From contig NZ_SPQQ01000003.1 of assembly GCF_004766045.1 (NCBI RefSeq), forward strand, positions 558,001 to 622,000: a DNA stretch of 64,000 nucleotides. Reading direction: 5' to 3'. A model generated the notes under the pieces. It saw nothing but the letters and a program-made list of their open reading frames with translations. It was not told the DNA's origin and did not search any database. This document shows positions 52,684 to 60,543 of this stretch, piece after piece (the first letter of the stretch is position 1; every line of letters starts with the position of its first letter). Both the position numbers and the translations under genes were made by a program. The DNA comes from Desulfosporosinus fructosivorans (lineage in GTDB: Bacteria > Bacillota > Desulfitobacteriia > Desulfitobacteriales > Desulfitobacteriaceae).

Positions 52684-53376
52684 CTAGTTGGATGTTTCAC
52701 TTTCATTATCAAGTCTTTCTAACTCCAATGGATGATCTTCTTCCATTTCCGCTCTACTCATTGTACCGCTGTACCAAACATGATTCATTGGGAAGAATCT
52801 AGGGCTGAAGTGGGAGTTGAAAAAGTGCCAAAAGAAAATAGCGCTGATAGCCAAGATGGCTTCGTCAGTGTGGGCATATTTTGCCGAATCAATGATCCAC
52901 CGTGGCATATACTGGGTGAAAATCTGAGGAAACCACATCATTAAACCTGACCCGCCCATGATTGCCATGCCCCAGAATACGGCCCAATAGTCGAATTTTT
53001 CTTTATACGAGTAACGATCAAATTTGGGTGGATCTTTTCTTCGTCCCAATAAATACTGTACGTCATGAACTACATCAAAAAGATCTTTGGGACTTGGCAA
53101 TATCGCCAAGGATAGCTTTTTAGTTACCAAGGGATAAATCACAAGATAGAGCAAGTGATAAACAGAAACCAATAGCATAACTGCTGCAGCCATCAGATGA
53201 ACGGCAAACATATTATCGAAACTACCGAATATCGAGACGATCCAATGGGAAATACTGCTTCGCTCAAATTTGATGGGCAATCCCGTGATTGTTAAAATGA
53301 TAAAGCTGGTAAACATCCCAATATGCTGAATTCGTTGATGGAGATTAAACCGCTGAAAAATGAGCTTTTTTCCCAC
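52684..53376 (-). CDS. cytochrome b561/b6-type membrane subunit
   Basis: 230 residues, five predicted spans. Haem-ligand histidines are spread as in di-haem cytochromes b: HQRIQH near the start, FAVHLMAA, VYHLLYLV and FFWHFFNSHFSPRFFPMNHVW near the end. Such subunits oxidise or reduce menaquinone and exchange electrons with a c-type partner, here encoded directly upstream (5 nt gap). ATG preceded by AGGGAGGTAAAAGCAGTGG. Confidence 0.87.
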   Translation of the reverse strand: MGKKLIFQRFNLHQRIQHIGMFTSFIILTITGLPIKFERSSISHWIVSIFGSFDNMFAVHLMAAAVMLLVSVYHLLYLVIYPLVTKKLSLAILPSPKDLFDVVHDVQYLLGRRKDPPKFDRYSYKEKFDYWAVFWGMAIMGGSGLMMWFPQIFTQYMPRWIIDSAKYAHTDEAILAISAIFFWHFFNSHFSPRFFPMNHVWYSGTMSRAEMEEDHPLELERLDNESETSN

Positions 53377-53381
53377 TGCTT

Positions 53382-54134
53382 TTACCTCCCTTTCCGTTCT
53401 CTCAGAATTGTACGCAGATTATGGTATAATTGTAGTTCGATATGGATAACTAGAGCCGTGATCGTTATAAGGGTTAGCCAGACAAAAAAATTGGCTGTAT
53501 AGTACATAGGTGCTCCTGGACCGGTAGCCGTCAACTCGAAATGCTCCTGGCCCTCGGAAAAACCAGGTGATGCTTGACTATGGCAGCTGGCACATGTTTG
53601 CGGAATATTTTCTTTGGCAACCTTGGAAGCTGGGGCATCCGGTCCCAAAATGTCGTGTGCACCGTGACAGTTTATGCAAGTTGCCGACTTTTTGCTGCCA
53701 AGGTGTACAGCTTTACCATGAAAGCTCTTGGCATAACTATCCGAAACCAAACCTTTATGGCAGCTTGTACAGGTTGCAACACTTTCTTTTTTGTTAAATG
53801 ATGCTCCTACGGGATGCGGGAAGCCTTCTATATTTGTATGGCAACTTGTGCAACTTAAAAAGCTGTGCACCGAACTCCTAATTTTAGAACCCTCATCTCC
53901 ATGGCATTGCAGACAATTGACCTGGGCTTGCGCCTCTGTCGCAGTGCAAACCACTCCCAGGAGCAATAGCGTGATAATGCTGAATACTCTCCATAACCGC
54001 TGGTTATCTAATCGTGACACTCCAACTTCTACAAGTCGAAGTGGTGCCCCGTACTCTGCTTCGGCGGGGGTATAGTCTCTCACCGAAGTCTCGATGTTCA
54101 ACTTTAGTTGAACGAGTTCACTTTTTTCGGACAT
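53382..54134 (-). CDS. pentahaem cytochrome c with C-terminal membrane anchor
   Basis: 250 residues. Five haem sites CLQCH, CTSCH, CTSCH, CINCH and CASCH between about 75 and 185, then a membrane helix (FFVWLTLITITALVIHIELQL) and a basic tail. A hydrophobic segment RVFSIITLLLLGVVC (~48-62) followed by TEAQAQ acts as export signal. The first ~45 residues are unusual: they are encoded by the dispersed repeat at 54030-54122, so the signal is preceded by an abnormally long charged stretch. ATG 54134 has AGAGGTGCGATGA upstream. Forms an operon with the cytochrome b and a 38-residue protein. Confidence 0.85.
   Translation of the reverse strand: MSEKSELVQLKLNIETSVRDYTPAEAEYGAPLRLVEVGVSRLDNQRLWRVFSIITLLLLGVVCTATEAQAQVNCLQCHGDEGSKIRSSVHSFLSCTSCHTNIEGFPHPVGASFNKKESVATCTSCHKGLVSDSYAKSFHGKAVHLGSKKSATCINCHGAHDILGPDAPASKVAKENIPQTCASCHSQASPGFSEGQEHFELTATGPGAPMYYTANFFVWLTLITITALVIHIELQLYHNLRTILRERKGR
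54084..54119. repeat. dispersed repeat, copy B, inside the cytochrome c gene
   Basis: Matches copy A at 17452-17487. On the minus strand it reads GAACTCGTTCAACTAAAGTT and onward, coding ELVQLKLNIETS in the cytochrome frame, and is followed by CCACTTC/GAAGT hairpin sequence down to about 54030. Confidence 0.7.
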
Positions 54135-54174
54135 TCATCGCACCTCTTTTAGAACTAAATAGACTCGCCTCTTG

Positions 54175-54235
54175 GCTAGGGGCTCTAAGGAGTAGAAAAT
54201 GTGTATAAGTACATCTTATTCTACTGCTAGGGGCT
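54175..54235. repeat. hairpin flanked by 10-bp direct repeats
   Basis: GCTAGGGGCT at 54175-54184 and again at 54226-54235 flank a hairpin (AGTAGAA / TTCTACT, 54191-54225). This looks like the footprint of a small mobile element with target duplication, or chance; no ORF inside. From 54236 to 54414 nothing but several TACCCTATAG-type repeats was seen. Confidence 0.45.
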
Positions 54236-54414
54236 AGAGTTGAGTGGCTGAAATTATTATACCGAAAAAGGGCCTACAGTATACTAAAGTGTACCCTATA
54301 GTGAACTATACCCCCTTAAGTAGACAGTTTGAAAAACGTCTACCCTATAGGGAATTTCTATTTAGGGTTTGCTAACCAACTCCCTTTCTTCCTCTTAGGC
54401 AACCAGAATATTAC

Positions 54415-54537
54415 ATTTTCCGACTTAATATCCAACTCAGACTTTGGGCAATTAGACAAGGGTGGATTGGCGCTATAGCCCTCACGCTTGTCTGGGGCTC
54501 GGCATATCCTATAGCAATGGATGGGCAGCCGGTATGA
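54415..54537 (+). pseudogene. N-terminal fragment of an EamA/DMT-family transporter
   Basis: One frame reads RQGWIGAIALTLVWGSAYPI then AM and DGQPV to a stop at 54535. ALTLVWGSAYP is the first membrane helix signature of EamA transporters (LLWGSAFP). The gene breaks off after ~20 family residues, at the point where the DUF3102 remnant begins, so a deletion joined the two. Confidence 0.62.
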
Positions 54538-54733
54538 GGATGGAAATTTCCAACAGAACGCCTGAGCAAATCGCGTCCGAGATTAACTTTATCAAGGAAC
54601 AAAGAGCAAAATGCTGCTTAGCAACGCCGTTGAGATCGGACGGCGTTTGGCGGAAACCAAAGAGCTGGTACCCCATGGGGAGTGGCGCAAATGGCTGACT
54701 GAATCAGTGAGTTACTCCCCCATCGGGGAAGAG
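54534..54733 (+). pseudogene. frameshifted and truncated DUF3102 gene
   Basis: The frame from ATG 54534 gives MEISNRTPEQIASEINFIKEQ, and a different frame continues MLLSNAVEIGRRLAETKE and LVPHGEWRKWLTESVSYS. Together they match the DUF3102 family, which has the (E)IGRRL...GEW.KW order, but a one-base defect at about 54604 separates the halves and the C-terminus is missing. Confidence 0.72.
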
Positions 54734-54737
54734 AGGC

Positions 54738-54763
54738 CAAATGGTGCATCGATGCACCATTTG
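54738..54763. repeat. 26-nt perfect palindrome
   Basis: Half-site CAAATGGTGCATC with its exact complement and no spacer. It follows the DUF3102 remnant. It could be a terminator stem or a site for a dimeric protein. Confidence 0.7.
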
Positions 54764-54887
54764 AATTTTAACTCCATGGGCACGGTTTTTGACGCAAAGG
54801 CTGTTTTTCCATGCACATAGTTATTAAGACACTACCTGTAAACCCTTGCGAAGTCTAGACTTTTCCATAAATTAGCAAGCCCTATTT

Positions 54888-55043
54888 ATGATAGAATTCA
54901 TCGTTGATAACGAGGCTGAGGCCGTAGGTGGTATCCTAAAGGGAATTTACTCGATGATAGAGGGAAGATCTTTCTCCTAGAACAGCAACTTGGAGGGATA
55001 TGGGCTTATAGGTTATGAATTTGAAATTTCCGAAGACCCATAA
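54888..55043 (+). pseudogene. 51-codon frame interrupted by TAG
   Basis: MIEFIVDNEAEAVGGILKGI, then YSMIEGRSFS, an in-frame TAG at 54978, then NSNLEGYGLIGYEFEISEDP and TAA. The protein-like composition on both sides suggests one gene. No ribosome site stands before the ATG, so this is most likely the decayed 3' part of a gene. The terminator at 55035 overlaps its end. Confidence 0.45.
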
Positions 55044-55079
55044 AAGGACCGTGGCGCAGCCACGGTCCTTTTATGGGTC
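55035..55079. terminator. 21-bp perfect hairpin, bidirectional terminator
   Basis: Arms start GACCCATAAAAGGACC, loop GCA, perfect symmetry over 45 nt. It lies between the decayed ORF and convergent caxA. Confidence 0.85.
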
Positions 55080-55129
55080 AATTCATGAATTGCTCTTATG
55101 GGTTATCTTTGTCAGTAAAACACAATAAC

Positions 55130-56164
55130 TTACACAAAGAGAAAGGCGATGGCCATGATAGCATAGGCCGATAAAAGTTGCGCTCCTTCTAGCCAGTTAG
55201 AGCGACCATCCATGCTAATCATTGCGGTAATGACAGTAGCCATGATGATGACGACAAGTTCATAGGTGGTAAAAATTAGATCAAGTGGTTGCCCCATAAA
55301 GTAGCCCAAGAATACCAAGAGGGGGGCAACAAAGAGCGCAATTTGAGTACTAGAGCCGATAGCAATTTCCAAACTGATATCCATTTTGTTCTTGAGTGCC
55401 ATAATGACGCTGGTCGAATGCTCGGCAGCGTTACCAATGATAGGGATCACGATGACTCCAATGAAAAGTTCGCTGATACCTAAAGTTTTAACCACAGGTT
55501 CGATTCCTGCTACCAGAAATTCACTCTCAAGAACGACAAAAAGTGTAGCAACGAGTAAAACCGTAAAGGCTTTAAGTTTCGACCAGTTTGGAGTTTCAGC
55601 ATGTTCTAAGCTAGGTCGGTAAACATCCTTGTGTGTATGAAGAGAAAAAACTAAACTAAGTACATATACGAGCATTAAAACCCCAGCAACGCCCAGGCTA
55701 AAGGGCTCTGCAGCGGGATTAGTGTGTGTTTGAAGAAAGACTGCGGGAATGATCAAGCCTGTTACAGCCATTAGCAGCATCGAAGTATGCACACCAGCAG
55801 TTGCCCGATTGAATTTCTGAATCTTAAACTTAAAACCGCCCAAGAGCATGCTAAGGCCTAGAACTAAGAGAAGATTGCCGATGATTGAGCCAGTTATAGA
55901 GGCTTTGACCACTTCATAAAGACCAGCTTTTAGGGCGAAAATTGTGATAATGAGTTCTGCCGCGTTACCAAAGGTAGCATTTAATAAGCCACCAACTCTA
56001 GGACCAACATAGAGGGCGATTTCTTCTGTTGCTTTGCCCATATAGCCAGCAAGGGGAATGATGCTTAAACCAGCAGCAACAAAGAGCAAGACGGGCGAGT
56101 ACCCCGATAATTGCAGAAAAATACTCGCGGGAATAGCCAAAAGTAATAAATTTAGAAACTTCAC
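55130..56164 (-). CDS. caxA: calcium/proton (cation) exchanger, CaCA/CAX family
   Basis: 344 residues, eleven or so membrane helices. The two inverted alpha repeats of the family are present: [21 protein letters not shown] and [21 protein letters not shown], each with the GNAAE/GNAAEH acidic ion site. Exports Ca2+ against protons. GTG start with GAGGAGGAAGAATTA upstream. Single gene. Confidence 0.93.
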   Translation of the reverse strand: MKFLNLLLLAIPASIFLQLSGYSPVLLFVAAGLSIIPLAGYMGKATEEIALYVGPRVGGLLNATFGNAAELIITIFALKAGLYEVVKASITGSIIGNLLLVLGLSMLLGGFKFKIQKFNRATAGVHTSMLLMAVTGLIIPAVFLQTHTNPAAEPFSLGVAGVLMLVYVLSLVFSLHTHKDVYRPSLEHAETPNWSKLKAFTVLLVATLFVVLESEFLVAGIEPVVKTLGISELFIGVIVIPIIGNAAEHSTSVIMALKNKMDISLEIAIGSSTQIALFVAPLLVFLGYFMGQPLDLIFTTYELVVIIMATVITAMISMDGRSNWLEGAQLLSAYAIMAIAFLFV

Positions 56165-56332
56165 TAATTCTTCCTCCTCAGACTCTTATAAAAATAACTT
56201 AGATAATTAAAGTCTATTTAAGTGAGTGTGTCAATTATAAGGGCGCGAAAGATCGCCTGCCTTCTTGGGTATTTACTGGGAAAGGATTTGCCGAATGCAG
56301 CCAGAGGATGGAAGGATTACGGGCATATTAGC

Positions 56333-57193
56333 TCATTCTTCGTTGCAATATGCACAGGGTCCTACGGCGCATTTGCCGCAAACATCACATAACCCTAAGT
56401 CAGGAAATTGTTTGTCCACTTCGAGAAGCTGAGCATAACATCGATGTTTGTCCAGACCTTTGATTGTCAACGCTCCCGTAGGACAGTTGGTAACACAAAA
56501 CTGACATTTAGAATTTCTAAGATAGAGACAGTTCTCTTGGGTAGGGCGGGGAGTGGGGGGGATTTTAGCAGAAATAACCGTGCTGCCAAAACGGCCACCG
56601 CATCCAGAGGGGGTAATTAGCATATGGTTGATACCGAAGGTGCCTAACCCCGCGACAAAACCCACACTTTTATTCGACCAACGGGCCGTCAAATCTTGTT
56701 CATTAAAATTATGAGTGGCTGGTTGAGTCACCACATTGATGCCTTGGGCTGATAGTTCTCGCTTGAGTGTAGCACTAATGGTTGCGATAAGGGTGTTTGT
56801 TTCTAGATAAGCGACAGCCCATTCTCGAGCAATTCCGGGACTTTCTCGATTAGCAGTGATGATCGTCTTGGCAAACGGCAAGAAGAAAGAGATCACCGTT
56901 TGAGCATCCGTGAGGAGTTCCGTGGGATGCAAATGATGGGGACCGATGATTTCCTTCATTTGATCAAACAACGGATCATGGGCAGAGGCGAACCCGACAA
57001 GTGGTTTGCGATATCGGGTATGAGTGTTGGCCTTTTCAGTTTGGTAATTAATTAATTCGATAACTCGTTCAGCTAGGTTTAGCAAACGCTCCAACTCCGA
57101 TCTTTTACTAGGAAATCTTATTAGCATTTTAGCATGTCTGGGAGAAAAAAACAGTGCAATTTTCGCGTTAAGTATAACTCGAAAATTATTCAA
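56333..57193 (-). CDS. 4Fe-4S ferredoxin-type protein, QueG-like
   Basis: About 286 residues. An N-terminal domain with the YRKPLVGFASAHDPLF start and LGTFGINHMLITPSGCGGRFGSTVI resembles epoxyqueuosine reductase; a cluster motif CQFCVTNCPTGAL and a second cysteine group CDVCGKCAVGPCAYC follow. True QueG also needs a cobalamin-binding part, and the two 4Fe-4S layout here is different, so an oxidoreductase of unknown substrate is the safer call. The start is uncertain: no good ribosome site exists for TTG 57193 or for ATG 57127 (264 residues). Confidence 0.75.
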   Translation of the reverse strand: MNNFRVILNAKIALFFSPRHAKMLIRFPSKRSELERLLNLAERVIELINYQTEKANTHTRYRKPLVGFASAHDPLFDQMKEIIGPHHLHPTELLTDAQTVISFFLPFAKTIITANRESPGIAREWAVAYLETNTLIATISATLKRELSAQGINVVTQPATHNFNEQDLTARWSNKSVGFVAGLGTFGINHMLITPSGCGGRFGSTVISAKIPPTPRPTQENCLYLRNSKCQFCVTNCPTGALTIKGLDKHRCYAQLLEVDKQFPDLGLCDVCGKCAVGPCAYCNEE

Positions 57194-57215
57194 TGGCGAT
57201 CAAAAGGGGGGATTA

Positions 57216-57344
57216 CATGGCACCAACGAATTTGTGCTTGACAGCCTCAGCAGGGATAAACGCTTTCAAGAAATCATTTCTAACCCAGAGATTATCTGCA
57301 TCACAGTCAAGGTGCCAGTCTGGAGGATATCTTTATTAGAGTAA
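57216..57344 (+). pseudogene. possible coding remnant
   Basis: The frame GTNEFVLDSLSRDKRFQEII and onward to a stop at 57342 has protein-like composition but no start. Another frame starts at an ATG with AAAAGGGGGGATTAC but gives a 40-residue Ser/Gln-rich peptide. Either is a fragment or a very small gene. Confidence 0.25.
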
Positions 57345-57368
57345 CCGGGAGGGAACTCCTATGTCTTT

Positions 57369-57599
57369 TTAATTAATAGAATTTGCCATCTTAGTAATTT
57401 CCTCTTCAGTTAATTTACCTGTTATTTCAAGAATAAGATCCCTCAATTTCCAGGTTAAGGTATCTAGACCGTTCTTGTGCAAGAAGATCATAGCTGGGTT
57501 GCCGTTCACTATTAGATCCTTTACAACGGTATCCTCTGTATCATATATTGTCCCACGCGAAGTCCCGCTGGCATTATTTTGTTGGGTAAAACGAATCAC
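57369..57599 (-). pseudogene. C-terminal fragment of a DUF4367 protein
   Basis: 76 codons. GNPAMIFLHKNGLDTLTW and ITGKLTEEEITKMANSI match the end of DUF4367 domains (a Gly-rich hairpin, NGL..L.W and LT.EE..K.A.S). The N-terminal part expected for a membrane-anchored DUF4367 protein is missing; only a weak GTG start is available. Read as a remnant, though a short functional protein cannot be excluded. Confidence 0.5.
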
Positions 57600-57739
57600 G
57601 TTCAGCCTATTTAATTCCTTCCTGAATAATAAAATATTTTTTTAAGAGAATAAAGAGATTTGTGTAACCTTTTGCATGACTAGTACCCTCTATATATTGG
57701 GGTTCGACAATTCTTTTAAAGACAGGGAGGCGAATTTTC

Positions 57740-57832
57740 TTGTTAAACACTTTAAATAAGTTAAAGTATGAACTGTTATTCATAGGATTATCTGTTTTGG
57801 TAATCCTTGGCATAAGCTTATTGCCTAAATAA
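57740..57832 (+). CDS. 30-aa single-span membrane peptide
   Basis: TTG start 9 nt after AGGGAGG. The peptide begins MLNTLNKLKYELLFIGLSVL and ends ISLLPK: a basic N-terminus and one hydrophobic helix. Followed by a second small ORF with a ribosome site 28 nt later. Family unknown. Confidence 0.5.
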   Translation: MLNTLNKLKYELLFIGLSVLVILGISLLPK

Positions 57833-57860
57833 AGGTAAATGACATTGGGGAGAAATATCA

Positions 57861-57950
57861 ATGAAGGAAATGAAGATATCTAAGTCACAATTAGTTAATT
57901 CTATGAGTTATCGGCACATGCGTTGGCGTATGCATAATTTCATAGGGTGA
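57861..57950 (+). CDS. 29-aa basic peptide
   Basis: ATG after GGGGAGAAATATCA. Begins MKEMKISKSQLVNSMSYRHM and ends HNFIG; rich in Met, Arg and His in its second half. Likely translated with the neighbouring small ORFs. No family recognised. Confidence 0.45.
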   Translation: MKEMKISKSQLVNSMSYRHMRWRMHNFIG

Positions 57951-57957
57951 GGTTACT

Positions 57958-58082
57958 GTGAAAAAGTATATTTCTTATCATGGCTAGTTATTCTTTCGCT
58001 GCAGATGCTCTTTAGCGGATGTTACATGCGGATGAAGTATAATCGTAAAACAATAGAGGTTATTGGGATTAATTCCCGATAA
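57958..58082 (+). pseudogene. small lipoprotein frame needing a -1 frameshift
   Basis: GTG AAA AAG opens 7 nt after GAGG but reaches TAG at 57985. Shifting -1 within the five A residues joins VYFLSWLVILSLQMLFSGCY, a lipoprotein signal with lipobox LFSGC, and continues MRMKYNRKTIEVIGINSR to a stop. Programmed slippage or a recent mutation are both possible; the terminator overlaps its end. Confidence 0.4.
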
Positions 58083-58090
58083 CCTCTATT
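58052..58090 (+). terminator. terminator of the small-ORF cluster
   Basis: AATAGAGGTTAT / ATAACCTCTATT with inner GGGA/TCCC pairing, followed by TTG. The minus strand of 58091-58190 carries a fragment-like frame with no clear identity; no other gene to 58342. Confidence 0.75.
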
Positions 58091-58342
58091 TTGAATTTCA
58101 TCTTCCAACCGCAAGAGTCCCTCGTTGGCTTTTGCTTGGATGTTCTCAATAAGTCCATGGGCGGTTTTTTTGCCATCGGTTTCTATATAGAAATTTCTTA
58201 AACATTTTAAGGTTGATTAATCTGTATAAAGTAGATATACTGAATATGTAAATAATTACCATATGCCATTGTTGCTGATTTTAGTTCTAGTCTCAGTCAT
58301 TAGTACTAGGAAGGTTAAATTATATAGTAATGAGGTGCTAAA

Positions 58343-59896
58343 TTGGACTTTAATGCCAAAACTAAAGAAAATTTATACGATCTCACGAATGGCTATTATC
58401 TATCAAAGAGCGATCCTCAATTTTGGAGAAAACTCTTAAATAGACGACCTGAAAATGAAGAAGCAATGTATCATGTTGGATTAGACTTAGAAATCGACGC
58501 AAAACATCATTTAGGTAAGTACTATACAACTAAACTTGATCAGCATTTGATGGTGTATCGTAACATAATCAAACAAGCATTTGATTTGATCAAGCGATCC
58601 TTTAATAGAGGTTATTTTCCGGCAAGACTTGATGTTCTAAGAATGGAACGAGAAATAAAAACAACGGAACAAAATATATCGACAGCTACAATTACCAATA
58701 ACTCCGTCTTTGGTAAAAGGGACTTTATCTTATTTAGCTTGCTTTTAATCGCTATTATCTTAAGTATTATCATGGCACTTTATTTTACAACCTATAAAGT
58801 ATCAAATACGAATACAACTAATTATCTCAATAATCATTACATTTATATGTTGCCCTATGAAGTAATCGAAAAAAAACCCACATCTATTCCTGATAGTAAG
58901 AATTATCAACCGAAAATCATCACAGTTAAAAGAAGCAGTACTAAACCAGTCTTGGTCAATGAGCTAGTGAGCAATCTGAAAATAGAATACGAGCGAGGAC
59001 CAAAAACTTCTATACAAGTATTGGCAATAGATGAATTTAAAGAAGAAATAGGCATGGCTTTGTGGGCGGGTGGAAATACGAGTATCCAAGTCTATATATA
59101 TCCCTTAGAAAGTACGGCATTTATAGACGGACAGGAGCGGCAACTGTGGGAGACAACTACTGTTGTGAGAAGTGCTGTATACCATTTTGTTCAAAAAAAT
59201 GGTTATCTACCAAAAGAGTTGAAGACTCTTAATCAACCATTTCCAAATAATTATTTAACTGAATTCCCCAGAGATCCTTATAAATTCAAAAATAATGTCG
59301 CTGCCTCTCTTAATGGAGATGGGGGGTGGCTTTTTTCGTTAAGTGAAATTCCTGCTAACAACGAATTAGTTTCTACAATAAAAGATGTGATAAAGCCTAA
59401 TCTCCTCTATCCTAAGGATATTCCATTTGAACCTATGTATATTGCTATTAATAAGGAAAATCATAGTCTAGCGGTTATGTCTGGTGATCAAGTTATCCGA
59501 ATGTATTCTGTTGCCCTAGGTAAAGAGGACTCAACGCCAGAGGGTGAATTATATATTTCTAAAAAAGTTATGAATCCCGATAAGATTGTACCTGAGTTGG
59601 AGAATGTGTATGGGACAAGAGCCCTGGAATTGTCAAATAGAAATTATGCTATTCATGGAACGAATTCACCTGCTAGCATTGGTAAAGCAGTATCTCAGGG
59701 CTGTATTAGATTAAATAATGCAGATATGGAAGATCTATATGCGATAACCCCTCTCAACACCCCTGTTAAAATATCGAGGAATTTCTCTGATATCAAAGAT
59801 TTTAATATTCCAGATATACATAGTAAAGAACTCTATGATCATTCGGATAACTCAAAGGAAGAAGATAATGCAAATATGTATTATTGGAATCATTAG
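58343..59896 (+). CDS. membrane L,D-transpeptidase (YkuD domain)
   Basis: 517 residues. An N-terminal helical part (1-125), one membrane helix (~130-150, FSLLLIAIILSIIMALYFTTY), a central region with an MTA/GerMN-like beta part, and a C-terminal YkuD domain with HGTNSPASIGKAVSQGCIRL holding the catalytic His and Cys. L,D-transpeptidases make 3-3 crosslinks or attach proteins to peptidoglycan. TTG start with GAGGTG upstream. Confidence 0.88.
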   Translation: MDFNAKTKENLYDLTNGYYLSKSDPQFWRKLLNRRPENEEAMYHVGLDLEIDAKHHLGKYYTTKLDQHLMVYRNIIKQAFDLIKRSFNRGYFPARLDVLRMEREIKTTEQNISTATITNNSVFGKRDFILFSLLLIAIILSIIMALYFTTYKVSNTNTTNYLNNHYIYMLPYEVIEKKPTSIPDSKNYQPKIITVKRSSTKPVLVNELVSNLKIEYERGPKTSIQVLAIDEFKEEIGMALWAGGNTSIQVYIYPLESTAFIDGQERQLWETTTVVRSAVYHFVQKNGYLPKELKTLNQPFPNNYLTEFPRDPYKFKNNVAASLNGDGGWLFSLSEIPANNELVSTIKDVIKPNLLYPKDIPFEPMYIAINKENHSLAVMSGDQVIRMYSVALGKEDSTPEGELYISKKVMNPDKIVPELENVYGTRALELSNRNYAIHGTNSPASIGKAVSQGCIRLNNADMEDLYAITPLNTPVKISRNFSDIKDFNIPDIHSKELYDHSDNSKEEDNANMYYWNH

Positions 59897-59915
59897 TACG
59901 GGTATGACCAGACCC

Positions 59916-59945
59916 ACACAATGCTAGGCATAAAACTTATTGTGT
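59916..59945 (+). terminator. weak hairpin after the transpeptidase gene
   Basis: ACACAAT / ATTGTGT, 7-bp arms, followed by CAGAATTTT. Confidence 0.4.
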
Positions 59946-59992
59946 CAGAATTTTATAAAACATTCTAATCTTGATCTAAGATAATATTAATT

Positions 59993-60381
59993 ATGAAATC
60001 CTATTTGTTTAATTCTGGTCTTTCTGTTGCAATCATGCTCTATTTGGCTTGGAACAACGGATGGAAGATCATTTGGCCAATCTTTGGCTCGGCTAACCAG
60101 CTATTGGCAGCTTTGTCCCTGATTGTGGTCAGTATTTGGTTGGCTAACAAGAGCAGAAAATATTGGTTCGCGCGATTATTCCAGCTATCTTAATGATGAT
60201 CACCACGTTGGCATCACTCTTGATGCTTCTTTTCAAGACTTACTTGCCAAAGGGAAACTGGCCGTTGGTCATCACAGACATTGCTTTGCTAGCCTTGAGT
60301 GTGTGGGTAATTATTATTTCCGTTCAAAAGTTTACTAATAGAAAGGAAACAGCAGAGATAGTTAGGAAAATAACTAATTGA
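59993..60381 (+). pseudogene. cstA: C-terminal remnant of carbon-starvation protein CstA
   Basis: The frame from 59993 reads WKIIWPIFGSANQLLAALSL, the CstA hallmark (W.xxWP.FG.ANQLLA). At about 60160 the frame is lost and a second frame continues RAIIPAILMMITTLASLLML to TAA at 60379. About 450 N-terminal residues are missing. CstA imports pyruvate or peptides; this copy cannot function. Confidence 0.8.
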
Positions 60382-60422
60382 AGTGGTTTTATATAAGATC
60401 TATCATAATGCCTGCCTGCCGA

Positions 60423-60451
60423 GAGACGTGTTCCATTACGGGACACGTCTC
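60423..60451 (+). terminator. hairpin after the cstA remnant
   Basis: GAGACGTGTTCC / GGACACGTCTC arms around ATTACG. Confidence 0.7.
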
Positions 60452-60543
60452 GTTCAGTTAGTCGTTTAGCGAAAAAGCTATTGCTTGGACTATAGGGTGA
60501 TGTGATATGATTCTAGGTATCAGAAAGAATTGAGGGGATAACG

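Noticed and set aside
54462..54698. Plus-strand 78-codon frame
   Set aside because: It is a chance frame across the EamA-DUF3102 junction; the recognisable pieces are in two other frames.
57607..57861. Minus-strand 84-codon frame
   Set aside because: No ribosome site, and the better supported 30-aa peptide with AGGGAGG is on the other strand.
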